This document shows, piece by piece, positions 1 to 31,800 of a stretch of DNA of 64,000 nucleotides; the stretch's first letter is position 1; every line of letters begins with the position of its first letter. Below the pieces are notes generated by a model. The model was not told the origin of the DNA. It saw only the letters and a list, made by a program, of their open reading frames with translations, and did no database searches. Source of the stretch: Nematostella vectensis. Lineage: Eukaryota > Cnidaria > Anthozoa > Actiniaria > Edwardsiidae. The stretch is from positions 870,001 to 934,000 of the forward strand of contig NC_064047.1 in assembly GCF_932526225.1 (NCBI RefSeq). The letters run 5' to 3'. The position numbers were made by a program, and so were the translations under genes.

Positions 1-599
1 CAAATGTCACTGCCTAAACCCCATAAAAAATAATAATGCGGCTGCTATGTGATAAGAACCTTCCAACCTTCCAGGCAACAAAGGAAATGCACGCAAAGAC
101 AGACAAGTAGTGTTTTTGGTCCTGTGCAGTGATTGTCTTGTCAGTGATGCTTATAAAGAAATTCAACCCAGTGATTCAAGAAATTGTTATATATATATAA
201 AAGATAGACAAGAGTCGACACACAATGACTTGCTGATTATTATTTTGAAAAAGCATACAACTGTTGGAACAATTCAAGTATAACGGCATTACATGAATAG
301 AACGTGACATTATAAACAGAGATTTGTATAGTTATGCTAATTGTTTGCACCCTTTGTGACGAGTCTAGGGCTGCTAGGGGGACTATACTTGAATCAAGTT
401 TGGCCAACTTCAACAGAAAACCCCCTCCTCCATTAAACAACCGCGCCTATTTCAAAAACAGTATAAGACTCCCAATGAAAAGCCCTAATGTACAATTTGT
501 AACCTTTGTTTATCGAGGGTAACATATTTAACCGAATATACAGTTTTCTAACATATGGCCCTCAGTTAGTAAGCATTGTAACTGGGGGTGGTCACTGCC
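1..599. other. Non-coding, presumed intron of the TRPA gene
   Basis: AT-rich sequence with only short chance reading frames. No ankyrin or other recognisable coding sequence was seen on either strand. Confidence 0.5.
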
Positions 600-850
600 A
601 GAGGGTTTATTGCGTCCCCAGTGGTTCTTTTACGTCCCTTCGGTTCAGGTTTGTGTAGTGCAGCACCCCCGGTTTTGTGTCCTTATCCGAGAAGACTGGA
701 AACACGGGAGAATAACTTCAACTCACTTGTGACACAAATTCGCACTAAGGCAGGAACCCGAAAAATGTCCCCAGTTTGAGCCAGGATTCGAACCTGGGCC
801 ACAGCGGTGAGAGGAGGACGCGCTAACACACTATCACCCCTGCTTCCACA
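600..850 (-). mobile_element. tRNA-derived SINE
   Basis: Read on the minus strand there is a perfect pol III B box GGTTCGAATCC (784-794) and an A-box-like TAGTGTGTTAGCG (821-833), spaced as in a tRNA. A tRNA-unrelated body follows. The 3' limit (near 600) is uncertain. The tRNA-like head lacks a full cloverleaf, so this is a SINE and not a tRNA gene. Confidence 0.65.
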
Positions 851-1199
851 ATATACTGTGGTCAATAGAATCCGCGTTTCCACAGGCCACGACTTGCACT
901 TGGCTTGGCTTGAGTCGTCAAGAACATTTTTGGAGTTCAGCATACGGATCTACCGACTACTTCCATAAACACACGACGGCTATCGGACAACCGTTCACGT
1001 TAGCTTTGTTTTTCTGTTTGTTTCTAATAATTCACTTAGCTGTTAGACGCGACAGGGCTAAGTACTGTGAAAATAAACAAACTTCTCATACTGATCCCCC
1101 TATGCTTTTATATTCTGATTTACCAAATAACAGAAATCGTAGAATTTCGAAAACAAGAGGGAAATTTGTTTCTAGATAAAAGGTCACGCTTTCTTTCAG

Positions 1200-20663
<19,464 letters not shown>

Positions 20664-20867
20664 CCATTCCGAGGAGTTTTCGAGATAGTTTTCACCGTTT
20701 CTCGGAAAAGGTTTCGAAACCTTTTTCAAGATAATTGTAGGCAACGTGATTTTTTTTTATTGTGTGATAAACTTGTTAACAATAATTTTTTGCTTTGTAT
20801 TGAATTATATTTATGAACGGAAACATCACGTCATACAGGCCGTTTTTCGGCTTTACAATGAGCATAC

Positions 20868-21325
20868 ACTTAGCGACGGTAGCGCGCGTCGCACTGTAAC
20901 ACTTTGTATTGGTGGCCACGGTAGCGCGCGTCACACTGTAACACTTTGTACTGGTGGCCATGGTAGCGCGCGTCGCACTGTAACACTTTGTATTGGTGGC
21001 CACGGTAGCGCGCGTCACACTGTAACACTTTGTACTGGTGGCCACGGTAGCGCCCGTCGCACTGTAACACTTTGTATTGGTGGCCACGGTAGCGCCCGTC
21101 GCACTGTAACACTTTGTATTGGTGGCCACGGTAGCGCCCGTCGCACTATAACACTTTGTATTGGTGGCCACGGTAGCGCCCGTCGCACTGTAACACTTTG
21201 TATTGGTGGCCACGGTAGCGCCCGTCGCACTATAACACTTTGTTTTGGTGGCCACGGTAGCGCGCGTGACACTGTAAGACCTTGTATTGGTGGCCACGGT
21301 AGCGCGCGTCGCACTGTAATGCCTA
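20868..21325. repeat. 42-bp tandem array downstream of TRPA
   Basis: About 11 copies of a 42-bp unit, GGTAGCGCGCGTCGCACTGT plus AACACTTTGTATTGGTGGCCAC. Because 42 is a multiple of 3, every frame without a stop stays open on both strands; these frames are not taken as genes. A degenerate stray copy is at 21545-21595. The array starts about 200 bp after the TRPA stop and could be in its 3' UTR. Confidence 0.95.
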
Positions 21326-21371
21326 GTGCAACTAGTGACAAAACGACATAACAACAGCGCGCGCACTCTTT

Positions 21372-21470
21372 TAAGCCCGACATAACGACACGGACATAAT
21401 GACATAAAAGAAAAAAAACCATGTTTTTTTCTCTTATGTCGTTATGTTTATGTCATTATGTTGGGCTTAT
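21372..21470. mobile_element. Fold-back element with 47-nt arms
   Basis: TAAGCCCGACATAACGACA to poly-A (21372-21418) is mirrored by poly-T to TGTCATTATGTTGGGCTTA (21424-21470), leaving a 5-nt spacer. The arms themselves contain ATGACATAA/ACATAACGACA subrepeats. Confidence 0.7.
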
Positions 21471-21479
21471 GTCAAAATG

Positions 21480-22740
21480 TCGAACCATTCACACTTGACC
21501 ATATGAACATAAGGGTTCCTGTGTCATTATGTCACAGTGTGCACCAGGCATAACACTTTGTATTGACCACTGTAGCGTGTGTCGCAATGTAAAATCTCCA
21601 TGCGTAAACTCTATGCACAATTATGTCCTTTTCGAACTCTCACATGAAAATCACCCTTCGCTTCTGTGTCTTAAAAAAACAACTTTCGATCTTTAGACCG
21701 CTTAACGTGCTATAGAATATGTTTGCTTTATTTGACCCGATTGTCCTCATAATATTATCACAAGGGCAGGCACGGGCTAATATATTTGCGATTGCTTCGC
21801 GAGAATTTTCCTTTCTTGAATGCGAAAAGTTGCCTTCTTCCTGCCCGCTGGCGGCTGTCTGACCTTCTGTGGCATATCAAGGAATAGGTGGTAGGCTCTC
21901 AGCAGAATTTATTAGGTATGTGAAAGGCTTCGTTCACGGCGTAATATTATGTAAAGCCGTACTATTCATATCAGCAAATGCATACAAGTAAGCCGAATGA
22001 TGAAACAGTGGACTTGGTTTATGTGCATGCATTTGAATTAGGAACAACACATCTAAGGAAAGGCGCTCACTAAGCTAAGTCCAAACGTATTATCCATGAG
22101 TCGTATTCAATGCAAATGCAGGGAAATGAAGATGAAACAATCGACTCGATTCATTTAGGGAGGGACTTTTAGTCCTCCACCTCATGGGGCCTTAGCGACA
22201 GGAGAATTTACTAATTTTTTTTGTTTTGTTCTAGAATTGTGTTTTTTTTTTTTTTTGTTCTTGGGGGATCTGTTCCGATGGCATGTCTATTCGTCCTTCT
22301 TCATATATCTAAGATTCATATATCTAATTAGCCGACCCAGACACCCTACATGGCAATCGTACTCTAAGCGGCCAATCAGAATCACCTTCTATCACTCAGA
22401 ACGTTGTGCAGCGGGTTTTCACTCACAATGTTCTTGACTCGCGTTTCCATGCCTCGTCCCATGTAAACGATTTCATGTTTTTCATAAGCGTCTGTTTTTC
22501 ATATTCGTCTGTTTTAGAGTTTCCATATTCATACACACCCCCGCCTGACCTTGAGTCTGACACAGGCATCCCACGCCACCTCGTTATTGAGTGCTTTCAA
22601 AGGATTTCCGCAAGTCATCAATAGTAAATTCGTGGACATCACGCGAGGACTCCACGCGCGCGCAAGAATGCGGCGTTGAACACTAAAGCCCAGATCGTAT
22701 TATTATCAGCTTGTGTTACTGACTGCTTTCACTACTGAGG
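21480..22740. other. Intergenic between TRPA and the PET-LIM gene
   Basis: No recognised coding sequence or repeat array; a poly-T run is near 22243. The promoter of the PET-LIM gene should lie here, but no core element was identified. Confidence 0.5.
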
Positions 22741-22759
22741 CAGCCTCGCAGCACGCAAG

Positions 22760-22876
22760 ATGAGCTATGCAAGGTCTATAAACGTGCGGAAAAAACAACC
22801 GCACGAGATGTATGGCGATGCGCTCGAGTCGGACGAGATACAAATGATGAGCGAGAGGACAGCTGCTTCTAAGAAA
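22760..22876 (+). CDS. Lmpt: PET-LIM exon 1 (start)
   Basis: ATG at 22760 with AAG upstream. Encodes 39 residues (MSYARSINVRKKQPHEMYG...), polar and basic then acidic. Donor AAGAAA|GTGAGT, phase 0. There is no similarity to lean on in this exon; support comes from the phase and donor. Confidence 0.65.
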
Positions 22877-25800
22877 GTGAGTTTACTAGATGAAAACGTG
22901 TGTGATTTCAACTAAAGGATAAATATTTTCGTGAGTTACCCTCTTTATTCCCTTGAATGTGTTTGTATAAATGGAGATTAATTTTGTGATCCTGCTTATG
23001 AATTTAGCGTTGTTTTTGTTGATGTTTTGCTTTTTAGGGCATTCTATTGCAAGATATAGACGAAGGCAAACCATGCCTGAAATGCAAAGACCGTTGTCCC
23101 GGATTCAGTTTACATGTTTGGAAGTAAGTGAATTCCTTTAGTATCAAAATAGCACAAATACTCACCAGCTTAGAGGTAGATAATTCGCATATTCGTCTTG
23201 CCACGTCTGCAAGTGTGCGATAACCGATTTATTGAACGTTTGTATGCCATTCGCGAAGGCAATTATAATTTGACACCTCATATTTGAGTTTTACACTTGT
23301 GAGGTGTTACTTTCGCAACTTCTGTCCACTTAGAAAACGCACGTTTACCGGGATGCTAACGACATTATTGTCTGTAGAACAATATATGGGGGAAAGTCAT
23401 GTAAACACTACTTTGTCTTTTTAAGTTTCGCATTCGCAAGCCATGACTCGTTCCGAAATGGGAGCTTTTTCTTCTTCTGTTATTTTTAATTCAGCACATT
23501 TAGCGATTTTTTTCTAGTCGAGACAGCACCGTAAATTCAACTCAAGTTTAGTTATCAAAGTTTTTTTCTAGATAAAAACATCACGCAGATGAATTCCACA
23601 GCTAACCCGAGAATTGTATCAGTAAAAACTGTAGTATCTGAAAAGTATTTTGTCTGCGCTGTCTCAAGCTAGCTCCGTTCTAGTAAACACCGCATTACTA
23701 TGCAAACCCTTTATACTTTATAATACGAACAATAAACGTACGTAATCAATTTGTTCCAATCTTCAACGTCAGGTTTATTTATCGGGCATTCACTTATCGC
23801 TTGGATGAGCCTATAGAAAAACACCTTCTAGTCGCGAGACATTAACAATCGAAACCGAGACGACGTCGAACTCTAAACGGCCTCTTAAAAATCAAACTCG
23901 ACCCTTCTTTAATCTTCAAACTCGCGGCAAAATGATCGCCACGGCAACTTCGTTTGAACATAATCCAAAGAAACCGGCGCCTAAAAAGCCTCCAAGGCCT
24001 AGTATCGACAATCAAAGGTTGGTTCCTTTTATTACATCTGTAAAATATCGCATATAATATTAGCGTGTTAAGTCTGTTTTGTTAGCCCTTGGTTCCGTTG
24101 TTGCTGACATTGTAAAACGATTTCTAATCGATGAGGTTTCCTTAGAATAATGCTCATATGTTAAAAATTGCGAGTAGAGCTTTATGTTTGGTTACAAACT
24201 CGCGTGATTTCAAGAGAGTCGTTTGACAGATCGTGTGACAACACAGATTGCCGGTCTGGCCTGGGCTTCTCGTTATGAAATACTCATCAAGCAAACTAAC
24301 ATTTACAGTTTTACAGGTTTAAAACTCATTACCTTTAATTTCTCGCACAATTTATAGAAAGACAGTATTATATTCAATATCCGACTTTCCTTTATGATTT
24401 ATGTATAAATTGTACATATGTAAAGATTTATGTCAAATATGCCGACCTCTATTAGTAAAAGTGTCTGATTTTGGTTTCTTGAACCAAATACACAGTTAAC
24501 CATTAACCAGAATCTCACTATATCAGCGTTTTCTCTACTATTTACATAAAACTTCGATAAAATCTCTGTTTAACTTGAACAACCGCCCGTATCTTTCTCT
24601 CTTTGCTCCCATGCCGAGCTCCTCTTTGTCCGAAATACAATCCCAATTGAAAATGTCACATTTTAGCAAACATAAATAATCAATATCCCTTTTTCAAACA
24701 CATGAAAGTCACGATTTTCCGTTACGTATTTTACTCCATGTTAATTTTGCGTGGGAAGACAGACGTTTGGTCGAGTGTTTCCGTTTAAAATCATTGGATA
24801 TTCAACAAGTGTTTTTATGTTCGAGTACCCAGTGTCTGGCAAACAATACATCAAATTGATTTTGTACTCAACTCTCTGCAAATCCTAAAGTAGAGGAAAC
24901 AGAGTCTTTGAAAGAGCTCATAGTATCATCATAGTGGAACAGACAATAAATAGGCTTATGCTGATGAGATTTTAATTTAAAGCAAGTGATTTTGATTATG
25001 GGTGCGCCCGGAAGTTGAGCATAATTATAATACAATTTTCGAATATGGTCGTCGAACTCATGTCGAAGATACAAGGATCTTTTTTTATTTCATTGACAGG
25101 TATTAACTTGCGCGCTAGTCTTTTTATCCCATTTCTTATATTTTCACTTTCCTAGTCTTGTCATTTTAACCGCGTGATAAACAAAAGGTTTTTATTTAAA
25201 TATTGTCCTTTAAGTATTTTTAAATAATTAGCTCTCCCTATTCTAAATCACAAAAGAGAATTGTTTGCAGTGTCTTGTTTTTGACGGTTTTCAACCATCC
25301 CTTTGTGTTTTCCAGAAGTTTCGAAACCACAATGTTAACCTTTAACCGAGCTATCAATTGTTGTCTCATTCATTGCTTAGTAGTTCGTCCTTTCGTTAGA
25401 TTTTGTGTCGGCCAGTGGTTAAAAGCGATTGCTAATAAATTTAGTCATTATATTGGTAGTTGACAGTCAGCTGTTTTTAGTCTGTCCACGTGTAACACGG
25501 CAAGCCGTTCAATCCAAAAACTGAAAATATCCACGTTTTGACCACAGACCAAATTATCCAAATTAGTTTTTTAATTATTATTTTTTTAATGATACGCTAA
25601 TTAAATGTGAATCGCGCAAGAAAAAAAACTAGTCACGTGTTAAAAAAATCTTGCGCGCGGAAATCAAAGCGCGCAAAAATTCGATATTTTTATTTTTGCG
25701 CATGCTCACTGAACATATACACCTACTTCAAAATACGTTGTCAGCTTAGCGTGAATGGCAAATGTCATTTTCCACACCGCATTTCTGCTAACGGAAAGAA

Positions 25801-28800
25801 ATTTCTTCATATATTTTCTGAATGGAGAAAATATAATGAAAAATGGCTTTCCAAATCAAATTAACGACACATAACCGTAGCGGTCAGTTATTACTACCAT
25901 TTGCCATTTGCACTGGGAACATTTCTTAAAAATTGTGCGTGTATCCATCTCATTTGAACAGGAGACAATTAAAGTGAATGACAATAAACGCACCAAAGCA
26001 GCGGACAAAAGGGATGGGGTAACAGTGCTAGATTGGCACTTTTCCCTAACTTTTGGGCCGGCATAAGCGGAAAGGGCTCTCTCAGCGTATTATGCAATGT
26101 ACTAGAAGCGTAAGGAGGTCATTTAGTCTCGAATAGCTTTTGACTATTCTAGGAATGCCTAATCCAATCCATAGGCGTTCTAAAATTAGACTTTGTTCTA
26201 TTTTGGATCAAGCGTGGCTATGCCAGGATTTCGCGCGCACATTTTTGTTGTTACAATACCAAAGAGATTGTTACGTGATGAATATTATAAATATTAGAGA
26301 TACATTTTTGACTCATCATAACTTCGATCGCAGCTAGCATTTTTGTGAGCTTTACTTTTTTCTTTTGCTTTCGTTAGTCTGCAATAGAAATCAAATCACT
26401 CCTTGTATACATGCAAGTCAACTTTTAATGGGATTGCAAGTTAGACACAGATGTACTTGATCAATTTGCCTCAAAAGTGTATGAGAGCCTTGAGCTGTGC
26501 AAACAGCCTTAAGTTTCTGAGAAAACACGCAACAATGCTCAGCAATGCTCTTTGCATATCACCTATGCAGACATTTTTCGAGATTTCTGTTTACGCGCTT
26601 TCGATATCCAGGCGCGTACCCAGGTTTGGCTGGGGGTGGGTGGGGGGGGGGGGGGGAACTGTTCAGTCATAGGAACCGTATGGAAAAGCATAGCATTTAA
26701 AGATTCCATAATAAGAAAGGCCCCCTTTTTGGCCACCAAGGGGGGGGGGGGGGGGTGAACCCCCCTGTGTACAAGACTACAAGACTGTCCTCATACAGTA
26801 GAACCTCGTTAATAAGGAAACCTCTAGGACCTACAACACCGTCCTTATACAATGGAACCTAGTTAATAAGGACATCACGAGGGCTAACAAGACGAGTGTC
26901 GTTATACGGTAAGACCGCGTTAATAAGGACAGCGCTAGGACTTACGAGTGTCGTTATACGGTAAGACCGCGTTAATAAGGAAACCTCTAGGACCTACAAC
27001 ACCGTCCTTATACAATGGAACCTAGTTAATAAGGACAGCGCTAGGACCTACAAGACTGTCAATAGACAGTAGAACATCGTTAATAAGGGCTCGATGTGAG
27101 ATTTTTTTTTATCGCGATTTTGTTAAAGAGTCTTAGTCAGTCCCAACTCTGTTATTGTTTTCCGACACTTATCGGAAGAAAATTATGAAAATAATTCTCA
27201 AAATAACTTTCTGACGATAAAATGGAAATGGATGCTTTCTCATACTTGGATAACAAAATGGCGGCTGGCAAAGACACCAAAAAAACTGTCGTAGAAAAGT
27301 GTCCTTATGAACAAGGCGTCCTTAGATCCGGGGTTTCACTAAAATAGCAAAGAATTCCATTGTAACTGCAAACATATGCCGAGCCTGTTTGGAATGCATT
27401 TTGTCTGTCAAGTGTATAAATCGGGCGCCTTCGTGCCAATAAGGATCGCACTACAAGGGCACGAATATACTCTGCGCATTGTTTGCAAGCGCTGCGTTGA
27501 TCAAATGGTTTCTTAAACCTCAGGAAAATGCGATGCAGGTGTTACACATTCCAAAGGGAGATAAGTTAAAAAGAGGATGAAGTAAAGAACTCCTAATACA
27601 GTTATGCCGATATTTATAATACTTGGGCTTCCTGTGCCTGGCGAACATGGTTCGCCAAGAAGTTGTCGAGTGTTTTGGTTTTTCCTTTCTTCCATATAAG
27701 TAAATACCCATATTCCATATATTTGTTAACTTTCAGTTACCATTATTCCAACAAGCAAGAATTACTTGATAATGTTTGTACCCACTCTCCTCGCGCATAT
27801 CACACAGGGCACAGGAATCCCAACTTATTTTGAACTTTAAGATAAGAGATAGGCATTTGGAGGCTAGGGTTATTAAGATGGCACAGGAATTGAAAGATTT
27901 TGTTCAGCTGGCCACTTAATCGCTGCATTGCTTCGCCAAGATTGTTGCGTGATTTCCAAACGTTGGTTGCGCCACGAGTCTATTCCCTCATCGTAATCTT
28001 GTGGAAATTGGCTTTGATTGACGTCCGCCTAAACGAAGTGTGTGACTTGAAATTCAGCACTAAAAGACCCCTCCTCCGTGAAGGAAATTTTGATGAGATT
28101 TTTTTCCAAAATCCTACATTTTTTTCTCAATTCGCGAGTGTGAGAATGTAGTGTGTTTTTGTGCGCAGTACTTGGGGGAAAACCTAGCTTTAATCCGTGT
28201 GTAGGATAAACTCACAGGAGTTGAGGGCCTAAGGATTAAGAGTCGTTAACAAACAGGCGATTTGGGTCGTCGAGATCTTTAAGTGGCCATTCAGGTGAGC
28301 TCTTGGTGGCCTAAGGAATTAGAAGGCGATTTAGGGATACTTTTCGTGTTTTAGAGCGTGACAGTTTCTTTCCTTGTCCCGTTTCCCTTACATATACTGA
28401 TAAGCCTGAACTAGGAGGGGACATTTTGAGTGGTAACAAGCGTGTTTGATTGCCCATGATCATTCACCAACAAGCTATTCATTTACAACGCACCATACGG
28501 ATCAGATCAGAAAAAGAGATTCGCTAAGTGGAGTTGGCGTCGCTGCTTAAGCCACAGATAAATCATTGACACGAAAGAGGAAAGGGCACTAAAAACTTCA
28601 CCGTGATTAAACATTAGCCAGCATTTCTGGCATCTCCTCGCCCTCCCTTTCACTCGATTGACCACAAAACAAAGGAAAGTTGGCCGACTACCTCGTGCAC
28701 TTCCCGACATCATGTGTAAACGGCGCCGGTAATAATATCTATTTTATAGCTGCATTTTCGCGGTGTTTACACGGAACATAAAAGTGCGACGCTACCGTGA

Positions 28801-31800
28801 CCACACATTATTTTACAGTGTAGTTAATGCATTAAGAATTCAAGAAACGAATTGATTGCTCATGCTGTTTGCCCATGCATTGCTAGATCAGTTTGCCAAA
28901 GTTTCCTTCGTTTTGCGGTCAGCCCAGCGTAGGCGGTGCAGCGAAGCTAGCCGATGTTTGCGCGGGGCGTACAGTTTTTAGTGCTCTCACGCCTCTTCTA
29001 TGTCAAGTACCGGGCTGTCTGTAGGCGTGACCTTATCAAAGTTCACATTCTTGTGGCGCTTATGACTTTGGTGTAGGGTTCCATAACGGCAGTTAGAGAG
29101 TCTGCGCCCAGACTCGTGAGTCATAGCTGCCTGTTGTCGGTGTTATGGACAGCGATTCACTTCTAACCGAGATCGCACTGGGTAACTCAGAATGAACCTC
29201 AGCGTGCGAGGCTTTCGTCGCTGGATCATCGTGCTTTAGAAAAAATTGCTTTCTTCTCAACGCCAGTTGTTAAAGTAAGATTGCTGTTATGAATCGCACT
29301 CATAACGAATGCCTTGTCTCATTCGCAAGCCACTGATATCGCAATCACACATGCACTTCTAAGTTAATTAGATAAGAAGGAAGCCATTCAACAGCTATCG
29401 TGATTGGACATTCTGTAGTGATTGACTCAAGGGAAGCCATTGCTCAGTTTTTGTGTTGCAGTGTTAAGTCGCCAATTTTTAGTTCTGCGAACAAATACCA
29501 ATAACCTTTGCATAAATAGATTTGATAAAAGAATTCTGAAGATGGATGGATACATACTCATTTTCTGAGCTTTGAATTTGTTGACAAATGTTAGCGTTTT
29601 GCTATCTGCGTGCAGAATAACTAGCTAGTGACAGATTGAGTGTCGTTCGGGCAATTATATCGTCATCCAGATCAAGGAGAAAATCATTATGCCAGTCCAA
29701 CAGACGCAATCCTACCGTCATCGACAAAATATTTGCTTATCATGGTATCGTATAAGCGTGTTATATAAGTAGCTTTTACTTTAATAAGTAGTAATCGGTT
29801 CTTTAGAGTGCCAAAACCCTTTTTTTAATCAGATAAGTTTATCCCTTAAACGGAGCGGGTGATTGTGAGAAATCCAATTTGAATGGGTCATCACACTTAC
29901 TTTATTTGAATTCCAATGAGGAAATTAATCGAGGCATTTAATCGTGAGTATTTGGGGGATAGTTTGATTTAGCCATGGTGATATGCCAGTAGTTGTTAGC
30001 CTGGCTATGAGAAATGAAGACCCTGCCCACAGACGAAATAGTAGGGTCTTACATGCTTCTGTGTCCATATTTTTCATAGAATTATCACATGTCCGAAATG
30101 GAAAGTATTTTTATTAGCAATGTATACACGCAAAATTTCCAAGTTTACAATGTCTGTATAAGATGCCGTGACTTGTGAAAGCATGCGCAAATTAAATGCC
30201 CGCTTGCTAAAAAAAAACACAAGGAAATAACACAACACAAATGCACGACGTCACGCCGGCTGACAATCACACACGTGACTGGGGTCCTTCATTGCCGGTA
30301 TCTTGGCTTATGGCAAGGGATTGATTTGCGGTCCCTGTCCCTTTCGAAATTCCCTCTGAAAGGGGTTTGTTTTTTTCTAAAATCACGTAATCTCCCGCGC
30401 AGCAGTTCTTTGTGTCTGTCACGCAACGCTTCTGTCGGTCACGCAACGTGGAGATGGAAGCATTGCGTGACCGACTCAAAGATCGGCTGCGCGGGGACTA
30501 GGAATCACGCAGTAACCTTAATTATATGCACAACTTGTGTCTACAGGAAAGCTTGTCAATATTGCAAGTGTCCACGGGAGGATCACGACATTCAGAACGA
30601 GGCTAACGAAACCATGGACATCAACACAAGAATAAACGGCATCGAGTTCCAAGTGCGCGGGCTCAAGCTGGACAGCAGCGCTGCCAACTACTATGACGAT
30701 CTTCCACCACCACCACCCCCTCAGTTAGAAAATGACTTCCCGCCCCCTCCACCGCCAATGAACTATCGAGAAGACTTTCTTGATTTGAACTCTATTGAAA
30801 ATGAGGTGTCGAGCCTGCCACCACCGCCAAAGGTGATCAGCGGTGGTTTCCCGAAATATTTGTGGACACCTTCTGGCTTGAGTCAAAGTCAGGTGAGATC
30901 GAGAAACAGAGCAAACGGGAAAACGCATGCCCGTACCCAGGGGGATGCAGGGGGTGCGAACCCCCCTACAACGGCCGAAGGTCCACTTTCGGTTCCCAAT
31001 GGACGTGCTATTTGTAGACAAAACCATAAAGCATTAGCTAGATAACTCTAGTATGTAGCCATATCCGACAATAGACGTCCCATAGAGATACTGCAACGCA
31101 TAAAAGAATCCCTTTTTGTTCTTTCGAGGATGGTCAGATTTTTATCATTCCATCCCCCCCCCCCCCCGGAAAAGTTAGGTCCTTTTTTCCGGATTTCGCA
31201 CCCACCCAAGAAAAATCCTGGGTACGGGCCTGAACGTGTTACAAAAATAGTGGTATCTACATTATGCGGCCACCAACTCTGTTAAGCTATAGCCAACGTT
31301 TGTTAAGGTGGTGTTGCACTGGTGATGCAACAAAAACGTTTCGCGATAAATTGTAACGTAATCATTCTGACATGTTGCCAAACAAATGTATCGCGGAATA
31401 ACTTTCCAGATATTCGTCATTTTGTTTTTGAAGCGGGTTAAAAACCACGCAACATGTTGCCGAGTAAAATGGTGCGCGAAAGGTTGTGTTGCGCGACATG
31501 TTACACGGTCAAAAACTTTCCACGATACAAAGTGTCGCGAAAAGTTTTTGTTGAATGTTATCCCGTGTAACATCACGTTTTAGCTAATAAAGGCAATGTT
31601 GGCGAACAGCTTTGTAGCAGCTCACAGCATAGCGCAAATAAACATCTCCAGCAATAAAGACCAGCAATAAAGACCAGCAATAAAGACCAGCAATAAAGAC
31701 CAGCAATAAAGACCAGCAATAAAGACCAGCAATAAAGACCAGCAATAAAGACCAACAATAAAGACCAGCAATAAAGACCAACAATAAAGACAAGCAATAA

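Noticed and set aside
784-850. tRNA gene
   Set aside because: A and B boxes are present, but stems of a complete cloverleaf could not be formed and the sequence continues into a SINE body.
910-1179. 89-codon + strand frame before TRPA exon 1
   Set aside because: No ankyrin or other similarity, and it is out of register with a convincing donor.
20746-21422. Frames of about 200 codons on both strands (HGSARRTVTLCIGG type)
   Set aside because: The 42-bp period keeps several frames open at once; there is no start context or flanking coding signal.
30275-30546. N-terminal extension of the PET-LIM exon 3 frame
   Set aside because: It lies in a fold-back element upstream of a good acceptor at 30546; exon 2 joins in phase at 30547.
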